Below, one piece after another: positions 34,086-42,461 of a DNA stretch of 43,414 nt (position 1 is its first letter; each line of letters starts with the position of its first letter). Position numbers and translations under genes: made by a program. Source of the DNA: DASUPK01 sp046732465 (GTDB lineage Bacteria; Actinomycetota; Thermoleophilia; Solirubrobacterales; 70-9); assembly GCA_046732465.1 (NCBI GenBank), contig JBKPND010000057.1, forward strand, positions 1 to 43,414, read 5' to 3'. The notes under the pieces are model-generated. The model had not been told where the DNA came from and searched no databases. It worked only from the letters and a program-made list of their open reading frames with translations.

Positions 34086-35336
34086 GTGGCCGAGGTCAGT
34101 CCAATTCAGGCGGTTCACTACGACCTCGGCAAGGTCGCGATCGACGACGTCGTCGCCCCCCCTTATGACGTGATCGACGAGGCCCAGCGGGGCGAGCTCG
34201 CCGGCCACTCGCCCTACAACGTCGTCGAGCTCGACCTGCCGCGCGATCCCGGCGGCGGCGATCCCTACGAGCACGCGGCCGAGCTGCTGACCGAGTGGAC
34301 CGGCGAGGGGGTGCTGACCCGCGACGACAGGCCGACCATCTGGGCGCTCGAGCAGGACTACTCGGCACCCGACGGGTCGCGGCTCACCCGCCGCGGCTTC
34401 CTTGCCCGGGTCAAGTTGGCCCCCTACGGCGAGGGCATCCGCCCCCACGAGCGCACCCAGCCCGGCCCGAAGGAGGACCGGCTGAGGCTGACCCGCGCGA
34501 CCCGCCATAACCTCTCCCCCATCTTCGCCCTGCACCCCGGCGACGCATGGCGCCACCTGCAGCCGGCCCTCGCCGATCCGTGGGGCGAGGTCACGGACAA
34601 AGACGGAACGACGCACCGCGTCTGGCGGATCGAGGACCCGGCCGTCCACGAGGCGATCGCGAGCGAGCTCGCGCCGGGCGAGCTCCTGATCGCGGACGGC
34701 CACCATCGCTATGAGACCTCACTGGCCTACCAGGCCGAGGTCGGCCCGGGCGGTCCCCAGGACTACGTGCTGATGGCTCTGGTCTCGCTGGAGGATCCCG
34801 GGCTCACGGTCTTCCCCACCCACAGGCTGATCTCCGGGCTCGCCGACGACCCGGCGAGACAGGAGGCACTCGGCACCGGGCTCCGCGAGCTCTTCGAGGT
34901 GGAGGAGGTCCCGGCCGACGAGCTCGACCCGGCCGGAATCGAGGGCGTCGGAGTCTTCGGCTACGTCGACTCGCACTTCAAGCGCGCCTACCGGCTGCGA
35001 CTGGCCTCCAATCCGACGCTCGATCAGGCGCTCGCCGGGCGCTCCGAGGCCTACCGGACGCTCGACGCCGCGATCCTCGAGGAGCTCGTCCTGAAGGGAA
35101 TCCTCGGGATGAGCACCGACGACATCGCCGCCAAGCGCGGCATCGGCTACACGCCCAGCATCGACGAGGCACTGGCGAAACTCGACGCGGGCGACTATCA
35201 GGCGGCCTTCCTGCTCCGTCCTACGCCCGTCGACCAGGTCCGCGAGGTCGCCGCCACCGGCGAGACGATGCCGCCGAAGTCCACCTACTTCTTCCCGAAA
35301 CTCCTCACCGGGCTGGTCTTCAACCCCCTTGCCTAG
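34086..35336 (+). CDS. DUF1015 family protein
   Basis: A 416-residue cytoplasmic protein with the DUF1015 landmarks: VAPPYDVIDEAQR near the start, HSPYNVVELDLPRD, RRGFLARVKLAPYGEGIRPH, and the conserved loop LLIADGHHRYETSLAY. The family is wide-spread and uncharacterised; in some genomes it lies near serine or phosphoglycerate metabolism. GTG start at 34086. It leads a tight plus-strand run through to 38823, with 31 bp to the adenosyltransferase gene. Confidence 0.92.
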   Translation: MAEVSPIQAVHYDLGKVAIDDVVAPPYDVIDEAQRGELAGHSPYNVVELDLPRDPGGGDPYEHAAELLTEWTGEGVLTRDDRPTIWALEQDYSAPDGSRLTRRGFLARVKLAPYGEGIRPHERTQPGPKEDRLRLTRATRHNLSPIFALHPGDAWRHLQPALADPWGEVTDKDGTTHRVWRIEDPAVHEAIASELAPGELLIADGHHRYETSLAYQAEVGPGGPQDYVLMALVSLEDPGLTVFPTHRLISGLADDPARQEALGTGLRELFEVEEVPADELDPAGIEGVGVFGYVDSHFKRAYRLRLASNPTLDQALAGRSEAYRTLDAAILEELVLKGILGMSTDDIAAKRGIGYTPSIDEALAKLDAGDYQAAFLLRPTPVDQVREVAATGETMPPKSTYFFPKLLTGLVFNPLA

Positions 35337-35367
35337 CCCAATCAGGCGGGGCGATAAGGTCGCCCCA

Positions 35368-35937
35368 GTGGTCAAGATCTACACGCGCAAGGGCGACGAC
35401 GGCACCACGAGCCTCTGGTACGGCGGGCGCGTGCCCAAGACGGACGTGCGCACCGAGGCCTACGGGTCGGTCGACGAGGCGAACTCCGCGCTCGGCGTCG
35501 CCCGATCCCTCTGCAAGTCAGACGACCATGCCGACCTGCACGACACGATCCTCACCCTGCAGCGAAACCTCTTCGTCGCGGGGGCCGAGCTGGCCACCGC
35601 GCCGGAGGCGGCCGAGCGGCTCGAGGGCGGCGTCAGCCGGATCACCGAGGAGATGGTGGAGTCGGCGGAGGCCGAGATCGACCGCTACATGGGCCAGGTG
35701 GACCTCCCGCCCCACTTCGTCATCCCGGGAGGTACGGAGCTGTCGGCCGCGCTCGACGTGGCCCGATCGGCGATCCGGCGCGCCGAGCGACGCGTCGTCG
35801 AGCTGCGCGACTCGGACGGCCTCGCCTCGGACGTCGTCCTCCGCTACATCAACCGGGCCTCCGACCTCGCCTTCGCCCTGGCGCGCTACGCCGATGAGCC
35901 CGACCCGGAGCTCTTCGAGGGCAGGAGCGGGAGTTGA
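35368..35937 (+). CDS. Cob(I)alamin adenosyltransferase, PduO type
   Basis: It transfers the adenosyl group of ATP to cob(I)alamin, making coenzyme B12. The 189-residue protein has KIYTRKGDDGTTSLWYGGRV at the start (ATP site), AYGSVDEANSALG, LFVAGAELAT and the C-terminal helix pair RRAERRVVELRDSD with YINRASDLAFALARY, all typical of PduO. The GTG at 35368 with AAGG upstream gives the standard N-terminus; an earlier in-frame start at 35329 would overlap the DUF1015 stop. Its TGA overlaps the TTG start of the OsmC gene. No B12 riboswitch is seen. Confidence 0.94.
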   Translation: MVKIYTRKGDDGTTSLWYGGRVPKTDVRTEAYGSVDEANSALGVARSLCKSDDHADLHDTILTLQRNLFVAGAELATAPEAAERLEGGVSRITEEMVESAEAEIDRYMGQVDLPPHFVIPGGTELSAALDVARSAIRRAERRVVELRDSDGLASDVVLRYINRASDLAFALARYADEPDPELFEGRSGS

Positions 35938-36356
35938 CGAAGCACGTCGTCGTCCGCCGGCGGAGCGGCTACGAGCACGAGATCGAGATCCGTGAGCATC
36001 GCCTGATCGCCGATGAGCCGGAGGCGAAGGGCGGCACCGATCAGGGCCCCGGACCTTCCGAGCTGCTCGCGGCCTCGCTGGGCAGCTGCACGGCGATCAC
36101 CCTCGAGATGTACGCCGAGCGCAAGGAGTGGGGACTCGGCACCGTTGAAGTGAACGTCGACTACACCGAGGCGACCACGGATGACCCTCCCACCTTCGAC
36201 GTGACGATCACGCTCGGCGCCGAGCTCAGCGAGGAGAGCCGCGACCGCCTGCTCACCATCGCCGGCAAGTGCCCGGTCCACAAGGCGCTCAAGGCCCAGG
36301 ACGTGGCGATCCACGATTCCCTGGAGTTCATCGAGGAAGCCGAGGACGAGGACTGA
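35934..36356 (+). CDS. OsmC/Ohr family peroxiredoxin-like protein
   Basis: A 140-residue protein with the two redox Cys of the family: Cys52 or thereabouts in LLAASLGSCTAITLEMYAER and the second in IAGKCPVHKALK. Family members reduce organic hydroperoxides. It is closer to the YhfA/OsmC branch than to Ohr (the second motif is KCPVHK). A TTG start at 35934 overlaps the stop of the adenosyltransferase gene (TTGA). The SDR gene follows after 3 bp. Confidence 0.92.
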   Translation: MTKHVVVRRRSGYEHEIEIREHRLIADEPEAKGGTDQGPGPSELLAASLGSCTAITLEMYAERKEWGLGTVEVNVDYTEATTDDPPTFDVTITLGAELSEESRDRLLTIAGKCPVHKALKAQDVAIHDSLEFIEEAEDED

Positions 36357-36359
36357 TCC

Positions 36360-37172
36360 GTGGACCTCGGCCTCAGCGGTCGCGCCTGCGTGGTGACCGG
36401 CGCCAGCCGAGGCATCGGGCGCGCCACCGGGCGGATGCTGTGCGCGGAGGGTGCGGACGTGCTCCTCGTCGCCCGCAGTGAGGGGCAGCTGATCGAGGCC
36501 GCGGACGAGTGTGCCGCCGCCGGTGAGGCGGCGGGCGGCCGCGCGGAATCCCTGGTCGCCGACGTGTCCGACCCCGATGCGGCGGAGCGGATCGTCGGCG
36601 AGGCCCACGGCCGTCTCGGACAGGTGGACGTTCTGGTCAACAACGCCGGCACCGCGCAGTGGCGCGACCTCGACGACGTGCCGGACGAGGACTGGTACGC
36701 GGCCTGGGAGCTGAACGTGATGGCGCCGATGCGCCTGATGCGGGCGGCCGCCCCATCGATGAGGGAACGGGGCTGGGGCCGGATCGTCAACGTCTCGAGC
36801 ACCGCCGGCAAGCGCCCGTCGGCCTCCATGCCGGAGTACTCGGTCGCCAAGGCGGCCGAGCTCTCCCTCTCCCGCCTCTACGCCGACCGCTACGCGCCCC
36901 ACGGAGTCCTGATCAACGCGATCTGCCCCGGCCCGGTCAAGTCCGAGCTCTGGATGGAGGAGGGTGGCCTCCTCGACCAGTCCAAGGAGCTCGGCGGACA
37001 CGAGACCCGCGATCAGGCCCTCGAAACCGCCGGCTCGAAGCGCCCGATCGGGCGCCTCGCCGAACCGGAGGAGATCGCCGGCGCCATCGTCTTCCTCTGC
37101 TCCGAGCACGCCTCCTACACTTCCGGCGCCGCCTGGAGCGTCGATGGCGGAACGGTCCAGGTCATCATCTGA
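36360..37172 (+). CDS. Short-chain dehydrogenase/reductase
   Basis: A 270-residue classical SDR. Cofactor motif VVTGASRGIGRATG, NNAG at about 96, catalytic Ser in NVSST, and YSVAK with the Tyr and Lys. The C-terminal IVFLCSEHASYTSGAAWSVDGG is typical. FabG-like overall; substrate unknown. GTG start at 36360. Its last 29 bases overlap the NUDIX gene in another frame. Confidence 0.93.
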   Translation: MDLGLSGRACVVTGASRGIGRATGRMLCAEGADVLLVARSEGQLIEAADECAAAGEAAGGRAESLVADVSDPDAAERIVGEAHGRLGQVDVLVNNAGTAQWRDLDDVPDEDWYAAWELNVMAPMRLMRAAAPSMRERGWGRIVNVSSTAGKRPSASMPEYSVAKAAELSLSRLYADRYAPHGVLINAICPGPVKSELWMEEGGLLDQSKELGGHETRDQALETAGSKRPIGRLAEPEEIAGAIVFLCSEHASYTSGAAWSVDGGTVQVII

Positions 37173-37731
37173 TCTCGGGGAGCGGCTGCTCGATCCGGCC
37201 GAGGCCGCGAAGCTCGAGGCACACGGCCGCACCGAGGCGGCGGTACTCGTCCCGATGCACGGCTGGCCGGAGAACCCCGGCCTCGTCTTCACCGAGCGCC
37301 GCTCGGACCTGAGCCGGCACGCCGGCGAGATCTCCTTCCCGGGCGGGCGGCGCGACGGCGACGAGGAGCTGATGCGGACCGCCTTGCGCGAGGCAGAGGA
37401 GGAGATCGGCCTCTCCCCCGAACGCGTCGAGGTGGTCGGAGCCCTGCCGCCGATCGGCACCTTCGTCACCAACTACAAGGTCACCCCGTTCGTGGGCCTG
37501 ATCGAGGGGGGGATGCGCTTCGAGCCCAATCCCACCGAGGTCGAGAGCGTCCTGGTCGCCTCGCTCGAGGACCTGGCGGCCGGCTACGAGAGGCGCCGGC
37601 TCGTGCGGCGCGGGGTGCCGATCAAGACGGACACCTACCTCGTCGGGGACAAGCTCATCTGGGGGGCGACGGCCCGCATCCTGGCAATGTTGTTCGAGCG
37701 CCTCGACGATCGAGATCCCAAACGGAGGTGA
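37144..37731 (+). CDS. NUDIX hydrolase, CoA-pyrophosphatase (NudL) type
   Basis: A 195-residue hydrolase. The Nudix box is complete, GRRDGDEELMRTALREAEEE followed by IGL, and is preceded by RHAGEISFPGG, the extended motif of CoA diphosphatases, which cleave CoA to 4'-phosphopantetheine and 3',5'-ADP. ATG at 37144 inside the end of the SDR gene; followed at 5 bp by the SnoaL-like gene. Confidence 0.92.
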   Translation: MAERSRSSSDLGERLLDPAEAAKLEAHGRTEAAVLVPMHGWPENPGLVFTERRSDLSRHAGEISFPGGRRDGDEELMRTALREAEEEIGLSPERVEVVGALPPIGTFVTNYKVTPFVGLIEGGMRFEPNPTEVESVLVASLEDLAAGYERRRLVRRGVPIKTDTYLVGDKLIWGATARILAMLFERLDDRDPKRR

Positions 37732-37736
37732 GCCGG

Positions 37737-38147
37737 ATGTCAGAGGAGAACAAGCGCACGACGAGGCGGCTCCTGGAGGAGCTGTTCGAGAAGGGGAACA
37801 TGGACGCCACCGACGAGCTGGTCCATCCCGACTTCGTCAACCACGAGGCGCCGCCGGACAATCCGCAGGGACCCGAGGGTCTGAAGGAGACCGTCAGCTG
37901 GCTGCGCGGTCTCTGGGGGCCGATGCACTTCGAGATCGAGGACGAGATCGCCGAGGGCGACAAGGTCGTAGCCAGGGTGGTTATGCACGGCAAACACGTG
38001 GGCGAGTTCCTGGGCCGGGAACCAACCGGCAAGGAGTTCGCCACCAAGCAGATCCACATCTGGCGGCTCGACGAGGGCCGGCTGATCGAGCACTGGTCCG
38101 TACGCGACGATCTCGGCCAGGCTCTGCAGCTCGGGCTGCTCGATTGA
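37737..38147 (+). CDS. SnoaL-like (ester cyclase/NTF2-fold) protein
   Basis: A 136-residue alpha+beta barrel protein: RRLLEELFEKGNMDATDELV, HPDFVNHEAPPDNPQGPEG, then VVARVVMHGKHVGEF and HIWRLDEGRLIEHWSVRDD. Such proteins are cyclases, isomerases or ligand binders; no catalytic role can be assigned. The ATG at 37737 is preferred because GGAGGTGA lies at the right distance before it. Confidence 0.9.
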   Translation: MSEENKRTTRRLLEELFEKGNMDATDELVHPDFVNHEAPPDNPQGPEGLKETVSWLRGLWGPMHFEIEDEIAEGDKVVARVVMHGKHVGEFLGREPTGKEFATKQIHIWRLDEGRLIEHWSVRDDLGQALQLGLLD

Positions 38148-38184
38148 CCGATGAGTTTCGAATGGAGAGGAGGTCTGTAGGGAC

Positions 38185-38823
38185 ATGAGCAAGGTGAGAG
38201 CGCACATCTCGGTTTCACTGGACGGCTACGTGGCCGGTCCGAATCAGAGCCATGAGACCCCCCTCGGCGAGGGCGGCGAGTCACTCCACGACTGGATGCT
38301 CGAGCTGAAGGAATGGCGCGACCCCCACGGCAGGGAGGGCGGCGAGGAGAACGCCAGCAGCGAGATCTTCAAGGAGGAGAGGGACAACGTCGGCGCCGAG
38401 ATCATGGGGCGCGGCAAGTTCGGACCTCCCGAGGGCGGTTCTTGGGACGAGTCATGGCATGGCTGGTGGGGTGAGGACCCGCCATTCCACATGCCCGTCT
38501 TCGTCCTCACCCACCACGAGCGTGAGCCGTTGACGCTCTCCGACACCACCTTCACCTTCGTCACCGATGGGATCGAGTCGGCCCTCGCCCAGGCGCGTGA
38601 AGCGGCCGGTGACAAGGACGTCTTCCTCGGTGGCGGCGCCGACCTCATCAACCAGTACCTGGCGGCCGGGCTGGTCGACGAGCTCGAGCTGCACGTCGCC
38701 CCGATCCTCCTGGGCGGTGGCTCGCGGCTATTCGAGGGCGTGGGCCCGGACCTGAAGCTTGAAGAGCTCCGCGCGGTCGAGGCACCCGGGGTAGCGCACC
38801 TCAAGTACCGCGTCGTGAAGTGA
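38185..38823 (+). CDS. Dihydrofolate-reductase-family (RibD C-terminal-like) protein
   Basis: A 212-residue protein with SVSLDGYVAGPNQSHETPLG at the start, a mid-domain cofactor loop (GDKDVFLGGGADLINQYLAA) and LVDELELHVAPILLGGGSRL. This is the RibD_C/YyaP type of DHFR fold, which binds NADPH; the family is usually not true DHFR. The ATG at 38185 has GAGAGGAGG about 11 nt upstream. It is the last gene of the plus-strand run and is closed by a strong hairpin. Confidence 0.92.
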   Translation: MSKVRAHISVSLDGYVAGPNQSHETPLGEGGESLHDWMLELKEWRDPHGREGGEENASSEIFKEERDNVGAEIMGRGKFGPPEGGSWDESWHGWWGEDPPFHMPVFVLTHHEREPLTLSDTTFTFVTDGIESALAQAREAAGDKDVFLGGGADLINQYLAAGLVDELELHVAPILLGGGSRLFEGVGPDLKLEELRAVEAPGVAHLKYRVVK

Positions 38824-38825
38824 CC

Positions 38826-38861
38826 GGGGCGGCCGGCCTACCGACGCCGGCCGGCCGCCCC
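38826..38861. terminator. Strong bidirectional terminator-like hairpin
   Basis: GGGGCGGCCGGCC (38826-38838) pairs perfectly with GGCCGGCCGCCCC (38849-38861), a 13-bp stem with a 10-nt loop, three bases after the stop and between two convergent genes. No T-tract follows, as often in actinobacteria. Confidence 0.75.
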
Positions 38862-38902
38862 ATCACTACTTTGATGCGAGCTCGCGCGTCAGCGCGACCC
38901 GT

Positions 38903-39751
38903 TTATCTCTGGCCCTTCTCGATCGGGACGTCGACGAGGTTCCCCCACTCCGTCCACGACCCGTCGTAGTTCTTCACGTCGCCCTGTCCGAGCAGCTCGT
39001 GTAGGACGAACCACGTGTGCGCCGAGCGTTCGCCGATCCGGCAGTAGGCGATGATCGGCGTGCCGTCCTCGACCACACCCTTCCCCTCGTAGAGCTCGCG
39101 CAGCTCGTCGGCGGACTTGAAGGTGCCGTCCTCGTTGACGGCCTGCGCCCAGGGGACCGACGCGGCGCCGGGGATGTGTCCGGCGCGCTGCGCTCCCTCC
39201 TGCTCGTAGCCGGCCATCGCGATCAGCTCGCCGGAGAACTCCTGGGGGCTGCGGACATCGACCAGCTTCGTGTCGCTGTCGAGCGAAGCGAGCACCTCGT
39301 CCCGCTTCGCGCGGATCGAGTCGTCTCCGGGCTTCGCCTCGAAGGTCGCCTCGGGATGGGAGGGAACCTCGGTGCTAGTCGGCCGGTCCTCGGCGATCCA
39401 CTTCTCGCGCGGGCCGTTGATCAGCCTGACCTTGTCGTGGCCGTAGTAGCGGAAGTACCAGTAGGTGTAGGCGGCGAACCAGTTGTTGCGGTCCCCGTAG
39501 AGCAGGACCGTGTGGTCGTTGGAGATGCCGCGACTGCCCATCAGCTTCCCGAAATCCTCCGGCCCGAGGAAATCCCGCTTGACCTGATCCTGGAGGTCCT
39601 TCTTCCAGTCGAAGCCGATCGCTCCGGGGACGTGGGCCTCGGCGTAGAGGGCCGGGTTCTCGTCGACCTCGACGATCCGGATGTCTTCGTCATCGAGATG
39701 GTCGGCGACCCAGTCGGTCTCCACCAGCACGTCGTTTGCATAGTCGGCCAT
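38903..39751 (-). CDS. Thiosulfate/3-mercaptopyruvate sulfurtransferase (two rhodanese domains)
   Basis: A 282-residue tandem rhodanese that moves sulfane sulfur to an acceptor such as cyanide or thiols. The N-terminal domain (VLLYGDRNNWFAAY) is inactive (no Cys); the C-terminal one has the catalytic loop YCRIGERSAHTWF. The form matches mycobacterial CysA/SseA-type enzymes. The ATG at 39751 (MADYANDVLV) gives the normal start; six more residues would come from an earlier in-frame codon. It is divergent from the small membrane gene. Confidence 0.94.
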   Translation of the reverse strand: MADYANDVLVETDWVADHLDDEDIRIVEVDENPALYAEAHVPGAIGFDWKKDLQDQVKRDFLGPEDFGKLMGSRGISNDHTVLLYGDRNNWFAAYTYWYFRYYGHDKVRLINGPREKWIAEDRPTSTEVPSHPEATFEAKPGDDSIRAKRDEVLASLDSDTKLVDVRSPQEFSGELIAMAGYEQEGAQRAGHIPGAASVPWAQAVNEDGTFKSADELRELYEGKGVVEDGTPIIAYCRIGERSAHTWFVLHELLGQGDVKNYDGSWTEWGNLVDVPIEKGQR

Positions 39752-39802
39752 CGCTTGCCTCGCTCTCATACCGCGGAAAGTTAACTCAGTAATCCTGATC
39801 CG

Positions 39803-39808
39803 ATTTTA
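39803..39808 (-). promoter_or_regulatory. Possible -10 element of the sulfurtransferase gene
   Basis: TAAAAT on the minus strand fits TANNNT and lies in the only A/T-rich patch of the divergent region, about 52 nt before the start codon. No clear -35 is seen. Confidence 0.3.
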
Positions 39809-39875
39809 CCCACTTCCGCCGAGGGTCCGGGACCGGCGCGAGGCGGCGGTGCCGGCGCTATGGTTGCCCGCGGGT

Positions 39876-40355
39876 ATGGCGGAGAGGCGCAAGTCGTCTG
39901 GCGACAAGCCCGTTCGCGGGACCGCCCCGAGCGCAGCCGACATCGAGAAGCTCGAGAAGTTCGAGCCCTCGGAGGAGGCAAAGCGCCACGTGCCCTCCGA
40001 CGTCGACGCGATGGGCCAGGACAAGCGCCGAGAGGTCGTCGGCCACTCCTACGGCCCGTCAGCCCGGAGCCAGATCATGTTCTTCGTCGCGGTGGGGGCC
40101 GTGCTGGTGGTCATAGTCGGCGGCTGGCTGGGGCTGGTCGCGCTCTTCGACAAGCCGCCGACGCACTTCAAGGACAGCGCGCCGTGGTCGGCGACGCCGG
40201 CCAATGCGGCACAGGCCGCGCAGCAGAGTGCCAAGCCGGTCTCGCCCTCCACCCCGTGCGGCGAGCCCGGGAATCCCTATCCGGTCCCGCCACAGAGTCC
40301 CTGCGCCCCGCCCTCGAAGTCGAACGCCTTCCAGGGCAACTCAACCGGCGAGTAG
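39876..40355 (+). CDS. Hypothetical single-pass membrane protein with Pro-rich tail
   Basis: A 159-residue protein: a charged cytoplasmic N-terminus (SAADIEKLEKFEPSEEAKRH), one membrane helix (IMFFVAVGAVLVVIVGGWLGL) and an outer tail rich in Pro, Ala and Ser with two Cys (PSTPCGEPGNPYPVPPQSPC). No known domain. The ATG at 39876 is chosen; an in-frame codon at 39849 would add nine residues. Its last 15 bases overlap the end of the convergent Rossmann-protein gene. Confidence 0.75.
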   Translation: MAERRKSSGDKPVRGTAPSAADIEKLEKFEPSEEAKRHVPSDVDAMGQDKRREVVGHSYGPSARSQIMFFVAVGAVLVVIVGGWLGLVALFDKPPTHFKDSAPWSATPANAAQAAQQSAKPVSPSTPCGEPGNPYPVPPQSPCAPPSKSNAFQGNSTGE

Positions 40356-40829
40356 GCCGGCGACTACCTCAGCGGCGCGCGGGGCCCACCCCGCGCGGCT
40401 CCGATCCTCGCTGAGCAGCGCCACCGGGATCCGCCACCTCTCCCCCGCTCGCTCCACGATTCGCGCCCCCTCGCCGAGGGTCGCCTCGGGCAGCGATCCC
40501 GCCGCCTCATAGACGAAGCGCCTGACGGGGCTGTCGACCAGCTTCTCCAGGAGGCTCTCCAGCCGAGGGCCGTGGACGGCCGCGGTCGCCTCCGATCCGC
40601 CGGCGGCCGAGCCCAGCAGCCAGATGACCACGGCGACGTCACCGCAGAGCTCGAGCACCGTCCCCGGGCGGTCCGGGTCCGCAGGCGCCGCCTCGAACCC
40701 CGCCTCGCCGATCGCCTCCAGGCCCTCCGGGCGCCGGCTCGTGCCGCGCACCTTCCAGCCGAGCCCCACCAGCTCTCCTCCCAGCTCGCGGCCGTGGCAG
40801 CCGCAGCCGACGATCAGCGCCCGGGCCAG
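40341..40829 (-). CDS. Short Rossmann-fold (NAD-binding) protein, probable CTG start
   Basis: A 162-residue protein if read from a CTG at 40829: MARALIVGCGCHGRELGGEL gives a complete first strand and GxGxxG loop (Gly8, Gly10, Gly13), followed by WKVRGTSRRPEGL, the next strand and NADP-type basic residues. The only standard start in frame, GTG at 40769, would delete the nucleotide loop. The CTG lies two bases after the stop of the upstream small membrane gene, with GGAG nine bases before it. It resembles truncated epimerase/6PGDH-like proteins; function unknown. Confidence 0.68.
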   Translation of the reverse strand: MARALIVGCGCHGRELGGELVGLGWKVRGTSRRPEGLEAIGEAGFEAAPADPDRPGTVLELCGDVAVVIWLLGSAAGGSEATAAVHGPRLESLLEKLVDSPVRRFVYEAAGSLPEATLGEGARIVERAGERWRIPVALLSEDRSRAGWAPRAAEVVAGLLAG

Positions 40830-40831
40830 AG

Positions 40832-41182
40832 CTAGTCGCTCCGGTCGCTCCGGGGATCGGGCTCCGGCCCGTCGTCCTCCGCGTTCGCGTCCTGGGCGAA
40901 GGGCCCGCGGCCGCGCGCCCGGATCGCCTGGTCCTCGCGGGCCTGGCGCTCGACGTCCTCCTCCGTGATCTCAGGGGCGCCGCGCTTGCGCCGGTACTCG
41001 TTCTGCGCCTCGATCATCTGGCGGACGTCATCGATCTCGTTCTGGGCCTCGACCTCCGGAGAGCGTGTCGGCTTCCAGTCGATGATGTCGGCCACGCTGT
41101 TCCGCTCGAAGGCGCGCGTCAGCGCGGCCATGATCAAGAAGAGCAGGACGAGAAGCCCGAGGGTGAGGGCTATGAGAACCAT
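40832..41182 (-). CDS. Small membrane protein with charged tail
   Basis: A 116-residue protein with an N-terminal membrane helix (VLIALTLGLLVLLFLIMAAL) and a long charged, helical cytoplasmic part (EIDDVRQMIEAQNEYRRKR, then EEDVERQAREDQAIRARGRG). No known domain. It is directly upstream of the Rossmann-protein gene (2-bp gap to its CTG) and divergent from the thiolase. Confidence 0.72.
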   Translation of the reverse strand: MVLIALTLGLLVLLFLIMAALTRAFERNSVADIIDWKPTRSPEVEAQNEIDDVRQMIEAQNEYRRKRGAPEITEEDVERQAREDQAIRARGRGPFAQDANAEDDGPEPDPRSDRSD

Positions 41183-41212
41183 CTCCCGCCTGTGAGGCTA
41201 CTCTCATCGGCC

Positions 41213-42418
41213 GTGGCCGAGGCACTGATCATCGATGCCCTGCGGACGCCGATGGGCGGCTACCGCGGGTCGCTCGCCGGGATCCGGCCCGATGACCTCG
41301 CGGCCCACGTGGTCTCGGCCGCCGTCGAGCGAAACGGGATCGATCCCGCCGCGATCGACGACGTCTACATGGGCGCCGCCAACCAGTCCGGCGAGGACAA
41401 TCGCGACGTCGCCCGGATGGCCGCCCTGCTCGCCGGGCTTCCGGTCGACGTCCCGGGCGTGACAGTGAACCGGCTCTGCGCCTCCGGCCTGGAGGCCGTC
41501 AACCAGGCCTCGCGGGCCCTCCGGCTCGGCGAGGGGAGCCTCTACCTCGCCGGCGGGGTGGAGTCGATGAGCCGCGCGCCCTGGGTGCTGCCCAAGCCCG
41601 AGAACGGCCTGCCCCGCGGCGAGCAGACGCTCTACGACACGACCCTCGGCTGGCGGATGATCAATCCGCGGATGGCCGAGCGCCACTCGACGGAGTCGAT
41701 GGGCGAGACCGGCGAGAACGTGGCCGAGAAGTACGGGGTCTCACGCGAAGAGCAGGACCGGTTCGCGCTGCAGAGCCACCAGCGAGCCGTGGCGGCCACG
41801 CGGGAGGGCCGCTTCGCCGAGCAGATCGTGCCGGTCGAGGTCCCGCCGCGGAGCAAGCGGGAGGAGCCGCGCACGCTCGAAGCCGACGAGGGGCCGCGCG
41901 AGGACACCTCGCTGGAGAAGCTCGCGAAGCTCAAGCCCGCGTTCCGTGACGGAGGCACGGTGACTCCGGGCAACGCCTCGACTCTGAACGACGGGGCGGC
42001 CTGCCTGGTGCTCGGGACCGAGGAGACGGCCCGCGAGCTGCGCAAGGAGCCGCTGGCGCGGATCGTCTCGATCGGGGTCGCCGGCGTCGACCCCGCCTAT
42101 ATGGGGATCGGGCCGATGGTCGCGATCCCCAAGGCCCTCGAGCGGGCGGGGCTGGAGCTCGACCAGATCGATCTGATCGAGCTCAACGAGGCCTTCGCCT
42201 CCCAGGTCCTGGCCTGCGCCGAGGGACTGGGCATCGACGAGGAGCGCCTCAATGTGAACGGCGGCGCGATCGCCCTCGGGCATCCGCTCGGCTGCTCCGG
42301 CGCCCGCCTGATGACCACGCTGGTCTGGGAGCTGCGGCGCCGTGGCGCTCGCTACGGGATCGCCACCCTCTGCGTCGGGGTGGGACAGGGTGTGGCGACT
42401 GTGGTCGAAGCGGTGTAG
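41213..42418 (+). CDS. Thiolase family acyltransferase (acetyl-CoA/3-oxoadipyl-CoA type)
   Basis: A 401-residue thiolase. The acylated Cys is Cys89 in VNRLCASGLEAVNQ; NEAFASQVLACAEG, GGAIALGHPLGCSGARL (catalytic His) and a late TLCVGVGQG (second Cys) follow. In most thiolases the last motif is CIGGGMG, so Gly-Gly is Gly-Val-Gly-Gln here, which may alter the site slightly. Degradative or PcaF-like by general resemblance; no beta-oxidation neighbours help. The GTG at 41213 gives MAEALIIDALRTPMG; longer forms from 41192 add nothing recognisable. Confidence 0.93.
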   Translation: MAEALIIDALRTPMGGYRGSLAGIRPDDLAAHVVSAAVERNGIDPAAIDDVYMGAANQSGEDNRDVARMAALLAGLPVDVPGVTVNRLCASGLEAVNQASRALRLGEGSLYLAGGVESMSRAPWVLPKPENGLPRGEQTLYDTTLGWRMINPRMAERHSTESMGETGENVAEKYGVSREEQDRFALQSHQRAVAATREGRFAEQIVPVEVPPRSKREEPRTLEADEGPREDTSLEKLAKLKPAFRDGGTVTPGNASTLNDGAACLVLGTEETARELRKEPLARIVSIGVAGVDPAYMGIGPMVAIPKALERAGLELDQIDLIELNEAFASQVLACAEGLGIDEERLNVNGGAIALGHPLGCSGARLMTTLVWELRRRGARYGIATLCVGVGQGVATVVEAV

Positions 42419-42461
42419 ACGGCTTCGCCACAAACGACGGCCACAAACACCGCCGCCGGAT

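Noticed and set aside
35337..35367. A cobalamin riboswitch before the adenosyltransferase gene
   Set aside because: The gap is only 31 bp and the gene sits inside a tight run; no room for the element.
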